64,000 nt of DNA from Telluria beijingensis (GTDB taxonomy: Bacteria > Pseudomonadota > Gammaproteobacteria > Burkholderiales > Burkholderiaceae_D). The stretch spans positions 1,599,335 through 1,663,334 of the forward strand of contig NZ_CP132480.1 in assembly GCF_030770395.1 (NCBI RefSeq), written 5' to 3'. Of the stretch, positions 18,631 to 30,126 are shown piece after piece. Below the pieces are notes generated by a model that worked only from the letters and a program-made list of their open reading frames with translations, ran no database searches and was not told where the DNA came from. How positions within the stretch are numbered: the first letter of the stretch is position 1; every line of letters starts with the position of its first letter. Made by a program: the position numbers and the translations under genes.

Positions 18631-19278
18631 ATGGATAAATTCACCGTACACCAGGGCGTGGTGGCGCCGCTCGACCGCGCCAATGTCGATACCGACGCCA
18701 TCATCCCGAAGCAGTTCCTGAAATCGATCCGCCGCACCGGCTTTGGTCCGAACCTGTTCGACGAGTGGCGCTATCTCGACCACGGCGAGCCGGGGCAGGA
18801 TTGCAGCACCCGGCCGCTCAATCCGGACTTCGTGCTGAACCAGCCGCGCTATGCCGGCGCCTCGATCCTGCTGGCGCGCAAGAACTTCGGCTGCGGTTCC
18901 TCGCGCGAACATGCGCCGTGGGCGCTGCAGCAGTACGGTTTCCGCGCCGTGGTGGCGCCGAGCTTCGCCGACATCTTCTTCAACAACTGCTTCAAGATCG
19001 GCCTGCTGCCGATCGTGCTGAGCGAAGAAGAGATCGAAACGTTGTTTCAGGCCGTCGAAGGCAACCCAGGCTTCCAGCTCACGATCGACCTCGGGCAGCA
19101 GCGCATCGGTACGCAAGACGGCAGCCTGTCCTTCGGCTTCGCCATCGACGAGTTCCGCAAATACTGCCTGCTGAACGGCCTGGACGATATCGGCCTGACC
19201 CTGCGCCATGCCGACGAGATCCGCGCCTTCGAACAACGCCACGTCGCGGCCCAGCCGTGGCTCGCCAACACCATCTAA
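18631..19278 (+). CDS. leuD: 3-isopropylmalate dehydratase small subunit
   Basis: A 215-aa swivelling-domain subunit partnering LeuC. The start [24 protein letters not shown] is conserved. The substrate-loop signature [18 protein letters not shown] is intact. It is 16 bp upstream of leuB. The leader is unusual in carrying two REP hairpins next to the start. No strong ribosome site is visible (only GACGGAAAAA). Confidence 0.96.
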   Translation: MDKFTVHQGVVAPLDRANVDTDAIIPKQFLKSIRRTGFGPNLFDEWRYLDHGEPGQDCSTRPLNPDFVLNQPRYAGASILLARKNFGCGSSREHAPWALQQYGFRAVVAPSFADIFFNNCFKIGLLPIVLSEEEIETLFQAVEGNPGFQLTIDLGQQRIGTQDGSLSFGFAIDEFRKYCLLNGLDDIGLTLRHADEIRAFEQRHVAAQPWLANTI

Positions 19279-19294
19279 TCGAGAAAGCAGCTGA

Positions 19295-20365
19295 ATGAAA
19301 ATCGCGATCCTGCCGGGTGACGGCATCGGCCCGGAGATCACCGCGCAAGCAGTGAAGGTATTGAACGCCCTCGGCGAGTCGTTCGAGATGGAAAGCGCGG
19401 ACGTCGGCGGCGCCGGCTACGCGGCCCACGGCCACCCGCTGCCGGAAGGCACCCTCAAGCTGGCGAAAGAAGCCGATGCGGTGCTGTTCGGCGCGGTCGG
19501 CGACTACAAGTACGACACGCTCGAGCGCGCGCTGCGTCCCGAGCAGGCCATCCTGGGCCTGCGCCGCGAGCTGGCCCTGTTCGCCAACCTTCGTCCGGCG
19601 ATCCTGTATCCGGAACTGGCCGGCGCGTCCACGCTCAAGCCTGAAGTCGTCTCTGGCCTGGACATCCTGATCATCCGCGAACTGACCGGCGACATCTATT
19701 TCGGCAAGCCGCGCGGCGTGCGCGAATGCCCGGACGGTCCATTCAAGGGGCAGCGCGAAGGCTTCGACACCATGCGCTATGCCGAAGGCGAGATCCGTCG
19801 CATCGCCCACGTGGCCTTCCAGGCAGCGCGCAAGCGCGACAAGCGCGTGACCAGCGTCGACAAGGCCAATGTGCTGGAAACCTTCCAGTTCTGGCGCGAC
19901 GTCGTCACCGATGTGCACAAGGAATACCAGGACGTCGCGCTCGAACACATGTACGTCGATAACGCGGCCATGCAACTGGTGCGCGCGCCGAAGAAGTTCG
20001 ATGTGATCGTTACTGGTAATATGTTCGGCGATATCCTGTCGGATGCCGCCGCCATGCTGACCGGTTCGATCGGCATGCTGCCGTCGGCTTCGCTCGACGC
20101 CAACAACAAGGGCCTGTACGAACCGTCGCACGGCTCGGCGCCCGATATCGCGGGGCAGGGCGTAGCCAATCCATTGGCGACGATCCTGTCGGCGGCGATG
20201 ATGCTGCGCTTCTCGCTCGGCCTCACCGAACAGGCGGACCGTATCGAGAACGCGGTCAAGCGCGTGCTGGCGCAAGGTCTGCGCACGCCGGATATTTTCG
20301 AAGCAGGGTCCACGAAGGTGGGCACCGAAGAGATGGGCAACGCGGTCGTCGCGGCGCTCTCATAA
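19295..20365 (+). CDS. leuB: 3-isopropylmalate dehydrogenase
   Basis: A 356-aa NAD-dependent beta-decarboxylating dehydrogenase that converts 3-isopropylmalate to 2-oxoisocaproate. The N-terminus [15 protein letters not shown] is typical. The NAD/metal signature runs [20 protein letters not shown], and the substrate segment [13 protein letters not shown] is present. It is co-directional with leuCD and asd. Confidence 0.97.
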   Translation: MKIAILPGDGIGPEITAQAVKVLNALGESFEMESADVGGAGYAAHGHPLPEGTLKLAKEADAVLFGAVGDYKYDTLERALRPEQAILGLRRELALFANLRPAILYPELAGASTLKPEVVSGLDILIIRELTGDIYFGKPRGVRECPDGPFKGQREGFDTMRYAEGEIRRIAHVAFQAARKRDKRVTSVDKANVLETFQFWRDVVTDVHKEYQDVALEHMYVDNAAMQLVRAPKKFDVIVTGNMFGDILSDAAAMLTGSIGMLPSASLDANNKGLYEPSHGSAPDIAGQGVANPLATILSAAMMLRFSLGLTEQADRIENAVKRVLAQGLRTPDIFEAGSTKVGTEEMGNAVVAALS

Positions 20366-20392
20366 GGTTTTCTAAAACTCCAAGGGAAGATG

Positions 20393-21535
20393 ATGAAATT
20401 AGTTGGTCTGGTAGGTTGGCGCGGCATGGTCGGCTCGGTCCTCATGCAACGCATGCAAGAGGAAGGCGATTTCGACCACATCGAGCCGGTGTTCTTCACC
20501 ACCTCGAATCCGGGCGGCGCCGCGCCGAAGATGGCGAAAAACGAAACTACCCTGAAAAGCGCGACCGACATTACCGAACTGTCGAAATGCGAGATCATCA
20601 TCTCCTGCCAGGGCGGCGACTACACGAGCGAGGTGTTCCCGAAACTGCGCGCGGCCGGTTGGAACGGCTACTGGATCGACGCCGCGTCGACCCTGCGCAT
20701 GAACGATGACGCCGTCATCGTGCTGGACCCGGTCAACCGTTCGGTGATCGATGCCGCGCTGTCGAAAGGCGTGAAAAACTACATCGGCGGCAACTGCACC
20801 GTGTCGTGCATGCTGATCGGCCTGGGCGGCCTGTTCGAGCAGGGCCTGGTCGAGTGGATGACGTCCATGACCTACCAGGCGGCGTCGGGCGGCGGCGCCC
20901 AGCACATGCGCGAACTGCTGACCCAGTTCGGCACCATCAACAACTCGGTGAAGTCGCTGCTGGACGATCCGGCATCGGCCATCCTCGAGATCGACCGCAC
21001 CGTGCTGGCGACCCAACATGGTCTGAGCGCTGACGAGACCAAGCAGTTCGGCGTGCCGCTGGCCGGCAACCTGATTCCGTGGATCGACAAGGACCTGGGC
21101 AACGGCCAGTCGAAAGAAGAGTGGAAGGCGGGCGCCGAGACCAACAAGATCCTGGGCCGCGGCGCGGGCTTCGATAGCAACCCTGGCGCGGGCCGGGCGA
21201 TTCCCGTGGACGGCCTGTGCGTGCGCATCGGCGCCATGCGCTGCCACTCGCAGGCGCTGACCATCAAGCTGACCAAGGACGTGCCGCTGGACGAGATCAA
21301 GGACATCATCGCCAAGCACAACCAGTGGGTGAAGGTGGTGCCGAATACCCGCGAAGCGTCGATGCGCGACCTGTCGCCGGCAGCCGTCACCGGCGGCCTG
21401 GGCATCCCGGTCGGCCGCCTGCGCAAGATGTCGATGGGCGACGATTACCTGTCGGCCTTCACGGTCGGCGACCAGTTGCTGTGGGGCGCGGCCGAGCCGC
21501 TGCGCCGCATGCTGCGGATCGTGCTCGAACGCTAA
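20393..21535 (+). CDS. asd: Aspartate-semialdehyde dehydrogenase
   Basis: A 380-aa NADPH-dependent enzyme that makes aspartate semialdehyde for lysine, threonine and methionine synthesis. The N-terminus [17 protein letters not shown] and catalytic C135 in GGNCTVSCM match the E. coli-type Asd. The start at 20393 is preferred over the ATG 3 bp earlier because the AAGGGA ribosome site is better spaced. It sits 27 bp after leuB and is closed by an intrinsic terminator. Confidence 0.96.
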   Translation: MKLVGLVGWRGMVGSVLMQRMQEEGDFDHIEPVFFTTSNPGGAAPKMAKNETTLKSATDITELSKCEIIISCQGGDYTSEVFPKLRAAGWNGYWIDAASTLRMNDDAVIVLDPVNRSVIDAALSKGVKNYIGGNCTVSCMLIGLGGLFEQGLVEWMTSMTYQAASGGGAQHMRELLTQFGTINNSVKSLLDDPASAILEIDRTVLATQHGLSADETKQFGVPLAGNLIPWIDKDLGNGQSKEEWKAGAETNKILGRGAGFDSNPGAGRAIPVDGLCVRIGAMRCHSQALTIKLTKDVPLDEIKDIIAKHNQWVKVVPNTREASMRDLSPAAVTGGLGIPVGRLRKMSMGDDYLSAFTVGDQLLWGAAEPLRRMLRIVLER

Positions 21536-21580
21536 GCCTCATTTGTTGCCTGCGCGGCAACTGAGATGCATGTTGAATAT

Positions 21581-21611
21581 CGAATGCCCCCGCCCGCGGG
21601 GCATTCGTTTT
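21581..21611 (+). terminator. Terminator after asd
   Basis: A perfect 10-bp stem, CGAATGCCCC (21581-21590) with GGGGCATTCG (21598-21607), is followed by TTTT. It closes the leu-asd transcript. Confidence 0.8.
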
Positions 21612-21732
21612 CAAGAAGGTGCATACTCCAGTCCTCGGCGTGCGTCGGGAGCTTGCGTGCTCCAGAGCATGATGTTATGTTGAGACTCCGGGAAACCGCC
21701 TTTCCCTCGGCCAACTCATTTCGCTGCTAACT

Positions 21733-24700
21733 ATGCATTTTTCGCACCCCTCTCCGCTCATGGCATTCGCGTTGAAAAAGACCGCCGTCGCCGTGGCCAG
21801 TGCAGTGTTGTTGTCTTCCGCCGCCCACGCGGCCGGACTGGGAAAATTGACAGTGTTGTCGGCGCTAGGCCAGCCGCTGCGCGCCGAGATCGAGCTGACC
21901 ACCAGCGCCGGCGAAGATCCGGCGAGCATGGCGGTCAAGCTGGCCAATCCCGAAGCCTTCCGCGCGGCGAACATCGAATTCAATCCGGCGCTGCTGTCGC
22001 TGCGCTTCGCGGTCGAGGAGCGGGGCGGGCGCCAGGTGATCCGGGTCAGCTCGACCCAGCCGCTCAATGAACCCTTCGTCGACATGCTGCTGGAGCTGAC
22101 CTGGAATAATGGTCGCCTGGTGCGCGAATACACCTTCCTGCTCGACCCGGCGGAACTGCGCACGACCCAGCCGGCCCAGGTGGCGGCTGCGCCGCAGCGT
22201 CAACCGGCCGCGCCTTCCTCGCCAGCGACTACCGCGACCGCCACTCCCGCGCCAGCAACGGCCGAGCAGGCGCGCATCGCCGCTGCTCGCCGCGGCGCCG
22301 AACGCCAGGCGCGCGAAGCCCAGGCGCGCGACGCCGAGGACAGCTACCGCGTGCGCCGCGGCGACACGCTCAGCGGCATCGCGCTCGACGTCAAGCCGGC
22401 CGACATCTCGCTCGACATGATGCTGGTCGCGCTGTACCGCGCGAATCCGGACGCCTTCATCGGCAACAATATGAACCGCCTCAAATCGGGCCAGATCCTG
22501 AGCATCCCGGATGCCGATTCGGTTCGCGGCGGCGCCGGCCAGGGCGAGGCGCGCGGCGTGGTGGTGGCCCATGCGGCCGACTTCGACGCCTACCGCAACA
22601 AGCTCGCCGGCCAGGTCGCCAGCAGCGCGCCGAGTGCCGCGCCGCAGGGCGGCCAGAGCGCCAGCGGCCGCGTCAGCGCGCGCGTCGAACAGCGTCCGAC
22701 CGCCGTCAGCGAAGCGCAGGACAAGCTGCAGCTGTCCAAGGCTGCGCCGAGCGCCGCCGGCGCGCCGGACGACGGCACTGCCAGCGTCGAGGACACGATC
22801 GCCAAGGAGCGCGAGCTGGCCCAGGCCGAAGCGCGCGTAAAAGAACTCGAGAAGAACGTCAACGAACTCGAAAACCTGATGACGGTGCCCAACCGGGCCG
22901 GCGCCGAAGCCGAGCAGGCCGCCGCCGCAGCGGCCGCCGCGACCGCGGCCGAGACGGCTGCCGCCGAGAAGCCGGCGCCGCGTCCACGTCCCAAGAAGCC
23001 GGCGCCGCCGCCGGAGAAGAGCTTCGTCGACACCATCCTCGACAATATGCTGTACATCGGCGCCGGCGCGCTGGTGCTGCTGCTGGCCGCGCTCGGCATA
23101 TCCCAGCGCCGCAAGCGCCAGCAGGCCGACACCAAGCCGGCGCCGTCCGAACCGTCGGTGCTGGGCGTGCCGGGCGCCAGCGCCCACTCGCTGTTCGCCG
23201 AGAGCGGCGGCCAGAGCGTCGACACGAATAACAGCGTGTTCAATTCCAGCTTCGCCCCGTCGGCCAGCCAGCTCGATACCAACGAGGTCGATCCGGTCGC
23301 CGAAGCCGACGTCTATATCGCCTATGGCCGCGACGCCCAGGCCGAGGAAATCCTGAAGGAAGCGCTGCGCACCCACCCGGAACGCCACCCGGTGCGCCTC
23401 AAGCTGCTCGAGATCTACGCCACGCGCAAGGACACGCGCGCCTTCGAAGCCCAGGCGCGCGAACTGCACGCCCTGACCGGCGGCGCGGGCGACGAATGGG
23501 CCCAGGCCGCGGCGCTGGGCTTGGGTATCGATCCGGCCAATCCCTTGTACGCGAACGCCGCGCCGGCCCCTGCGCCGACGCCGTCGCCGCAGGAGCGCAG
23601 CCAGCAGGCCATCCTGTCGCAGCAGTATGAAGACGCCTTCCGCGGCGGCCCGGCCGTGGGCGCCGGCATCGCTGCCGCTGCCGCCGCCGCCGCCGCGGTG
23701 ACCCTGGCCAAGGACGACGAGGACCGCACGGCCGCGCCGCAGGCCGAGCCAGCGACCAAGTCGGGCGGCGACGACAACACGCTCGACTTCGACCTGGGCG
23801 GCCTGACCTTCGAGCCGGTGACGAATACCGACCAGCCGGCGCCGACCGCCAGCCGTCCGGACCCGGAGGCGACCGCCGTGCCCGACCTGGAATTCGACAT
23901 GACGCCGTTTGCCGCGCCGTCGACCGCGCCGGCCGAGCAGCCCAAGCCAACGCCGGATACGAACGACCTCGATTTCGACATGGACTTCAATGCGCCGGCC
24001 ACTGTCCAGCCAGCGGCCGCGCAAGCGCAAGCGGCGGACGAGATCGACGACGACTTCACGCTCGACCTGTCGCCGCAGTCGCAGGTGCAGGCGACGCCGG
24101 TCGACATGGCCGGCCTGGCCAGGGACTTCGAAGGCCTGCCGCCGCTGCCGGGCAGCACGCCGCAAGCGACCGTGGCGCAGGCCGATCCGCTGCACGACCT
24201 CGATACCATGGACTTTTCGGCGCCGACCATCCCGGTGACGCCGGCCGCGCCGGCGTTCGATGAGGCGCCTGCGCGTTCGGCGCCGAAGGCGGACCTGTCG
24301 GAAGATCCGCTGTTCGACCTCGACACGATGGACTTCGGCACGCCGGGCGAGCCGCGCGCCACGGCCGGCGCCGGCGCCGAGCCGAAGGACTTCGGCGCGC
24401 GCCTGGACGATCCGTTCGACGCCTTCGACCTGCCGGAAACCCCGGCGCCGGTGCCGGCGCCGCAGGAAGTGCCGGCACGGGAGGCATTTGCAGCCGATGC
24501 GGCGCCTGCCGACAACAAGGCCGCGCCGGCATTCGACCTGGCCGACTTCGACCTCGACCTGCCGCCGTCCGAACCGACCGCGCAGCCAGCCGTCGCCGAC
24601 CTGGGCGCCGTGGACAGCGCGCCGGGCCAGCTGTCGCCCGAGCACATGGAGATGGAGACCAAGCTCGACCTCGCCATCGCCTACCAGGAGATCGGCGACA

Positions 24701-24795
24701 AGGAAGGCGCGCGCGAACTGCTGGACGAAGTCATCAAGGGCGGCAATAGCGAGCAGGTCGGCAAGGCCAGCGCGATGAGGGAACTGCTGGCGTGA
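21733..24795 (+). CDS. fimV: FimV-like pilus/polarity hub protein
   Basis: A 1020-aa protein related to FimV/TspA, which in pseudomonads supports type IV pilus assembly, twitching and polar organisation. It has a signal peptide to about residue 34 (AAHA-AGLGK), the conserved N-terminal FimV domain, and a LysM peptidoglycan-binding motif near 205-260 (YRVRRGDTLSGIA). A coiled coil follows at about 355-385, then one transmembrane helix at 438-460. The long acidic cytoplasmic part repeats the motif (F/L)DLDTMDF/DLDFDMDF about six times, and the protein ends with the TPR-like FimV C-terminal domain (KLDLAIAYQEIGDKEGAREL). Its stop overlaps the truA start by 4 bp. Confidence 0.92.
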   Translation: MHFSHPSPLMAFALKKTAVAVASAVLLSSAAHAAGLGKLTVLSALGQPLRAEIELTTSAGEDPASMAVKLANPEAFRAANIEFNPALLSLRFAVEERGGRQVIRVSSTQPLNEPFVDMLLELTWNNGRLVREYTFLLDPAELRTTQPAQVAAAPQRQPAAPSSPATTATATPAPATAEQARIAAARRGAERQAREAQARDAEDSYRVRRGDTLSGIALDVKPADISLDMMLVALYRANPDAFIGNNMNRLKSGQILSIPDADSVRGGAGQGEARGVVVAHAADFDAYRNKLAGQVASSAPSAAPQGGQSASGRVSARVEQRPTAVSEAQDKLQLSKAAPSAAGAPDDGTASVEDTIAKERELAQAEARVKELEKNVNELENLMTVPNRAGAEAEQAAAAAAAATAAETAAAEKPAPRPRPKKPAPPPEKSFVDTILDNMLYIGAGALVLLLAALGISQRRKRQQADTKPAPSEPSVLGVPGASAHSLFAESGGQSVDTNNSVFNSSFAPSASQLDTNEVDPVAEADVYIAYGRDAQAEEILKEALRTHPERHPVRLKLLEIYATRKDTRAFEAQARELHALTGGAGDEWAQAAALGLGIDPANPLYANAAPAPAPTPSPQERSQQAILSQQYEDAFRGGPAVGAGIAAAAAAAAAVTLAKDDEDRTAAPQAEPATKSGGDDNTLDFDLGGLTFEPVTNTDQPAPTASRPDPEATAVPDLEFDMTPFAAPSTAPAEQPKPTPDTNDLDFDMDFNAPATVQPAAAQAQAADEIDDDFTLDLSPQSQVQATPVDMAGLARDFEGLPPLPGSTPQATVAQADPLHDLDTMDFSAPTIPVTPAAPAFDEAPARSAPKADLSEDPLFDLDTMDFGTPGEPRATAGAGAEPKDFGARLDDPFDAFDLPETPAPVPAPQEVPAREAFAADAAPADNKAAPAFDLADFDLDLPPSEPTAQPAVADLGAVDSAPGQLSPEHMEMETKLDLAIAYQEIGDKEGARELLDEVIKGGNSEQVGKASAMRELLA

Positions 24796-25592
24796 CCCGG
24801 ATTGCTTTGGGTGTCCAGTACATCGGCACCGGTTGGAACGGCTACCAGAAACAGCCGGAACGGAACACCGTCCAGGACCGCCTCGAGATCGCGCTCGAGA
24901 AGTTCGCCTGCGTCCCGCTGCACACGACCTGCGCCGGCCGCACCGACGCCGGCGTGCATGCGATGGAGCAGGTGGTCCACTTCGATACCGACCTGGATCG
25001 TCCGGCCCAGTCCTGGGTGCGCGGCGTGAACGCCTTCCTGCCCGAGTCGATCGTGGTGCGCTGGGCGGTGGCGGTGACGCAGGATGAAGACGGCCAGGAT
25101 TTCCACGCCCGCTTCTCGGCCCGCTCGCGCACCTATCACTATGTGCTCTACAACCACCCGAACCCATCGGCCCTGCTGGCCAAGCGGGCAGGGTGGGTGT
25201 TCCGTCCGCTGGACGTCGAGCGCATGCGCGAAGGCGCGCGCCACCTGATCGGCACCCATGATTTCACGAGCTTCCGCGCCAGCGGCTGCCAGGCCAACAC
25301 GCCGGTCAAGGACATGCACGAGGTGAGCATCGCGCGCCACGGCGACATCATCGTGTTCACCCTGCGCGCCAGCGCCTTCCTGCACCATATGGTGCGCAAT
25401 ATCGTCGGCTCGCTGATCTATGTCGGCACCGGGCGCAACGAGCCAAGCTGGATGGCCGAGGTGCTGGCCGCGCGTTCGCGCGACGCGGCGGCGCCGACCT
25501 TCATGCCGGACGGCCTGTACTTCGCCAAAATCGAGTACGATCCGAAATGGAAGCTGCCGCAGGAGGCCTCGATGCCCCTGCCGTGGCTGTAA
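24792..25592 (+). CDS. truA: tRNA pseudouridine(38-40) synthase TruA
   Basis: A 266-aa pseudouridine synthase acting at positions 38-40 of tRNA anticodon stems. The catalytic aspartate is D52 in CAGRTDAGVHA. The RNA-binding segment ARSRTYHYVLYN and the motif FLHHMVRNIVG are present. It starts with GTG, overlapping the fimV stop (GTGA), so translation is probably coupled. Confidence 0.96.
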   Translation: MTRIALGVQYIGTGWNGYQKQPERNTVQDRLEIALEKFACVPLHTTCAGRTDAGVHAMEQVVHFDTDLDRPAQSWVRGVNAFLPESIVVRWAVAVTQDEDGQDFHARFSARSRTYHYVLYNHPNPSALLAKRAGWVFRPLDVERMREGARHLIGTHDFTSFRASGCQANTPVKDMHEVSIARHGDIIVFTLRASAFLHHMVRNIVGSLIYVGTGRNEPSWMAEVLAARSRDAAAPTFMPDGLYFAKIEYDPKWKLPQEASMPLPWL

Positions 25593-25609
25593 TTCATCAC
25601 AGGATCGCC

Positions 25610-26285
25610 ATGCGCCGTACCCGTATCAAAATCTGCGGCATCACCCGCGAGCAGGACTTGCGCGCGACGGTCGAACTTGGCGCCGATGCGCTCGGCTTCG
25701 TGTTCTATCCAAAAAGCCCGCGCTACGTCACGCCGGCGCGCGCGGCCGAGTTGTGCGCGGGTTTGCCGCCTTTCGTCAGTGCCGTGGCGCTGTTCGTGAA
25801 CCCGACGCTGGAAGAGGTGCGCGAGGTGGCGGCGGCGATGCCGCTGGGGCTGATCCAGTTCCATGGCGACGAGACGCCGGAGCAGTGCGCGGCCATCGCG
25901 GCGGCGGTAGAGCGGCCTTTCGTGCGCGCCTACCGCATCAAGCCTGACACGGCGCCATCGGCTTTGCTAGAATATGAGCTTGCATACCGCGCCGCCAGTC
26001 CCTGGTTTTCAGGCATGCTGCTCGACACTTGGGTCGATGCGTACGGCGGCGCAGGAAAGGTCTTCGATTGGTCTCTTATTCCAAAAGAGCTCGCGCCTCG
26101 GGTCGTTTTGAGTGGTGGGTTGAGCGTACACAACGCCCTTGAGGCGACGGTACGAGTTCGCCCTTTCGCCGTCGACATCAGCAGTGGTGTCGAGGAAGCG
26201 AAAGGGATCAAGGATGCCCGCAAGATCGCCGCCTTCATCGCGGCGGTGCGGGCGGCCGATGCCACCATCGAAAGCGAGTCGCACC

Positions 26286-26311
<26 letters not shown>
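25610..26311 (+). CDS. trpF: Phosphoribosylanthranilate isomerase
   Basis: A 233-aa TIM-barrel enzyme of tryptophan synthesis. The start [16 protein letters not shown] follows an AGGA ribosome site. The general-base cysteine is in KICGIT, and the general-acid aspartate lies in [11 protein letters not shown]. The phosphate loop is LSGGLSVHN. The gene runs 26 bp into trpB in another frame, with a C-terminal tail ([12 protein letters not shown]) encoded by the overlap. Confidence 0.95.
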
Positions 26312-27545
<1,234 letters not shown>

Positions 27546-27621
27546 AATCCGGTTAGTCATCCGGCGCCGGCCGCGTAGCCGGCGCAACGCACCATCCACG
27601 ATCATCGAAAGGAAGCACAGC

Positions 27622-28422
27622 ATGTCCCGCATTGCCCCCACGTTTGCCGCCTTGAAGGCGCAGAACAAGACCGGCCTGGTCACTTTCATCACCGCCGGCG
27701 ACCCCGGCCCCGAGCTCACCGTCCCGCTGATGCACGCCCTGGTGGCGGGCGGCGCCGATGTGCTGGAACTGGGTGTGCCGTTCTCGGATCCGATGGCCGA
27801 AGGCCCGGTAATCCAGCGCGCCTGCGAGCGCGCGCTCAAGTTCAACATCGGCCTGAAGGACGTATTCGCCTTCGTCCGCGAGTTCCGCCAGACCAATCTT
27901 GATACGCCGGTGGTCCTGATGGGCTACGCCAACCCGATCGAGCGCATCGGCCAGGCCGAATTCATCCGCTGCGCGAAAGAGGCGGGGGCGGACGGCGCCA
28001 TCGTCGTCGACTACCCGCCCGAGGAGTGCGCCGACTTCGCCAGCGCCATGCGTGACAACGGCCTCGACCTGATCTTCCTGCTGGCGCCGACCTCGACCAC
28101 CGAGCGCGTCAAGCAGGTGGCCCAGCATGGCGGCGGCTTCAGTTACTACGTCTCGCTGAAGGGAGTAACGGGCTCCGGCGCGATCGACACCGAGGACGTC
28201 GCCCGCCGCGTGAATGCGATCCGCGAACATGTGAAGCTCCCGATCGGCGTCGGCTTCGGCATCCGCGACGGCGCAACCGCCAAGGCCGTGGCGCAGGTGG
28301 CGGACGCGGTCGTGATCGGCAGCCGCATCATCCAGGAAATCGAAGCGCGCCCCGCCGAGCAGGCCGTCGACGCCGTCCGCAACTTCACCTCCACCATCCG
28401 CACCGCCCTCGACGCCGGCTAA
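27622..28422 (+). CDS. trpA: Tryptophan synthase alpha chain
   Basis: A 266-aa TIM-barrel subunit that cleaves indole-3-glycerol phosphate. The catalytic glutamate is in [11 protein letters not shown] and the aspartate in [11 protein letters not shown]. The phosphate-binding GFGIRDG is present. The start [14 protein letters not shown] follows an AAGGAAG ribosome site. The 76-bp gap from trpB lacks the DNA methylase gene that sometimes sits here in relatives. Downstream is a repeat-filled gap before accD. Confidence 0.97.
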   Translation: MSRIAPTFAALKAQNKTGLVTFITAGDPGPELTVPLMHALVAGGADVLELGVPFSDPMAEGPVIQRACERALKFNIGLKDVFAFVREFRQTNLDTPVVLMGYANPIERIGQAEFIRCAKEAGADGAIVVDYPPEECADFASAMRDNGLDLIFLLAPTSTTERVKQVAQHGGGFSYYVSLKGVTGSGAIDTEDVARRVNAIREHVKLPIGVGFGIRDGATAKAVAQVADAVVIGSRIIQEIEARPAEQAVDAVRNFTSTIRTALDAG

Positions 28423-28428
28423 GGCTCA

Positions 28429-28888
28429 ATTAGGGTCAGAGTCTAATGCCGTTAAGTTAAGAGTAGCCACCACGTCGTTACCTTCACTGGAGGTAACGAC
28501 TTCCCGCGAAGGCGCACTGGTGTCCGGAACAAATTCGGATCCCGAAAAGGCGACTCTCTGTAGCGAAAAACACGTCGTACCCGCGCAGGCGGGTACCCAA
28601 GTGCAGCGGACCAGCGGCTCAAAAATCGCGCTCCGATAAAGGCTGAGGCTATGCAAGAGCATGAGCATTCCTTGACGTTACTTGGATTCCCGCCAAGGCG
28701 CCCGGCGAGCGCGGGAATGACATGCTTACTTCGCGAATAAATATTCCGGACGCTAGTGCGCGAAGGCGGGAACCCAAGTTCTGCTAACGTCGTCGAAACG
28801 CTCGCAGAATTAGGTTCCCGCCTAGGCGCCCGGCGAGGGCGGGAACGACGGCTTTTACGCTAACTTAACGGCATTAGGGTCAGAGTCT
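28429..28888. repeat. Composite repeat block between trpA and accD
   Basis: The block is bounded by a 16-bp perfect inverted repeat, TAATGCCGTTAAGTTA (28444-28459) and TAACTTAACGGCATTA (28861-28876). It also has a 16-bp direct repeat, ATTAGGGTCAGAGTCT (28429-28444 and 28873-28888). Inside are REP-like hairpins at 28572-28602, 28681-28720 and 28812-28851, a half copy at 28761-28780, and an unrelated stem GTCGTTACC/GGTAACGAC (28474-28500). No credible gene is encoded. The structure looks like a small non-autonomous mobile element or a nest of insertions. Confidence 0.7.
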
Positions 28889-28983
28889 CGTATATTGAAG
28901 GTACCGCAGCGGAGCTGATCTGTGATGGCGACGAAGCGGTCGGGCGGAGTGATGCCGAACGACTCAAGTGCCGCTGAGCACGT

Positions 28984-29039
28984 GGGTCAGATAGGTACCT
29001 CCGCCCGTTTCATTTGTTAGTCCGGACGGTATCTGACCC
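28984..29039. repeat. Long hairpin repeat GGGTCAGATA/TATCTGACCC upstream of accD
   Basis: Ten-bp perfect terminal arms (28984-28993 and 29030-29039) enclose about 36 bp with further partial pairing (CCG/CGG). The arms share GGGTCAGA with the direct repeats at 28433 and 28877, so the two blocks are probably members of one repeat family. About 120 bp remain before accD, containing a possible promoter TCGACA-N17-TACACT (29098-29126). Confidence 0.65.
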
Positions 29040-29162
29040 TATTTTCGCGGGTGGGGTGGCAGGGATGTCAAACAGGCAATTGTCGGCTTGCTATGATTCG
29101 ACAAGCTGCGCCTGAGCGGATACACTACGCGCCACTGAAAGATTTGCCGCAAAGGAGAGAAC

Positions 29163-30035
29163 ATGAGTTGGTTGGAAAAACTGCTGCCCCCTCGGATCCA
29201 GCGCTCCGATGCCGCCAACCGCAAGACCATGCCGGAAGGCCTGTGGGTCAAGTGTCCATCGTGCGAGTCGGTCCTGTACCGCGCCGACATCGAGTCCAAC
29301 CTGCACGTGTGCCCGAAGTGCGATCACCATATGCGCATCCGCGCCCGCGATCGCCTCGATGCGCTGCTCGATGAAGGTGGGCGTTACGATATCGGCCAAG
29401 AGACGCTGCCGGTCGATACGCTCAAGTTCAAGGACAGCAAGAAGTATCCTGACCGCCTGAAGGCGGCGATGGACGCCACCGGCGAGACCGATGCGCTGAT
29501 CGTCCAGGGTGGCTCGATCATGAGCCTGCCGGTCGTCGTGGCCTGCTTCGAATTCGAATTCATGGGCGGCTCGATGGGCTCGGTCGTCGGCGAGCGCTTC
29601 GTGCGCGGCGCGCAAGTGGCGCTGGAGCAGAAGGTGCCGTTTATTTGTATTACCGCCACCGGCGGCGCGCGTATGCAAGAGGGTTTGTTGTCGCTGATGC
29701 AGATGGCGAAGACGACTGCCATGCTGACCAAACTGGCCGAGAAAAAGCTGCCGTTCATTAGCGTGCTGACCGACCCGACCATGGGCGGCGTTTCGGCCTC
29801 GTTCGCCTTCATGGGCGACGTCGTCATCGCCGAACCGAAGGCCCTGATCGGGTTTGCCGGTCCGCGCGTGATCGAGAATACCGTGCGCGAGAAATTGCCT
29901 GAAGGCTTCCAGCGCGCCGAGTTCCTGGTCACCAAGGGCGCCGTCGACATGATCGTCGACCGCCGCAAGATGCGCGAAGAAATCGCGCGCCTGCTGGCCC
30001 TGCTGCAAAACCAGGCGACCGAAGTCCTGGCCTGA
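29163..30035 (+). CDS. accD: Acetyl-CoA carboxylase carboxyltransferase beta subunit
   Basis: A 290-aa subunit that, with AccA, transfers the carboxyl group to acetyl-CoA in the first step of fatty acid synthesis. The N-terminal zinc ribbon has C31, C34, C50 and C53 (CPSC...CPKC). The carboxyltransferase core includes GGARMQEG and [11 protein letters not shown]. The start follows AAAGGAGA. It is the first gene of the accD-folC-dedD-cvpA-purF run and is separated from trpA by repeats, so it probably has its own promoter. Confidence 0.97.
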   Translation: MSWLEKLLPPRIQRSDAANRKTMPEGLWVKCPSCESVLYRADIESNLHVCPKCDHHMRIRARDRLDALLDEGGRYDIGQETLPVDTLKFKDSKKYPDRLKAAMDATGETDALIVQGGSIMSLPVVVACFEFEFMGGSMGSVVGERFVRGAQVALEQKVPFICITATGGARMQEGLLSLMQMAKTTAMLTKLAEKKLPFISVLTDPTMGGVSASFAFMGDVVIAEPKALIGFAGPRVIENTVREKLPEGFQRAEFLVTKGAVDMIVDRRKMREEIARLLALLQNQATEVLA

Positions 30036-30126
30036 TTCGAACAAAGGGGCGACTGGCGCAGGCCGGTCGCCCTTTCTCATTGCGCCTGTCCTTTCGGGGC
30101 GGCTTAGCATTCCTACCGTTATCACC

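Noticed and set aside
21865..25167. Very long open frame antisense to fimV and truA
   Set aside because: High-GC codon bias of fimV leaves few stops on the opposite strand; the translation is Arg/Gly/His-rich low complexity and has no start signals.
28426..28668. Minus-strand 80-aa frame in the trpA-accD gap
   Set aside because: It is composed of REP-repeat translations (such as WVPACAGTT) and lacks a ribosome site.
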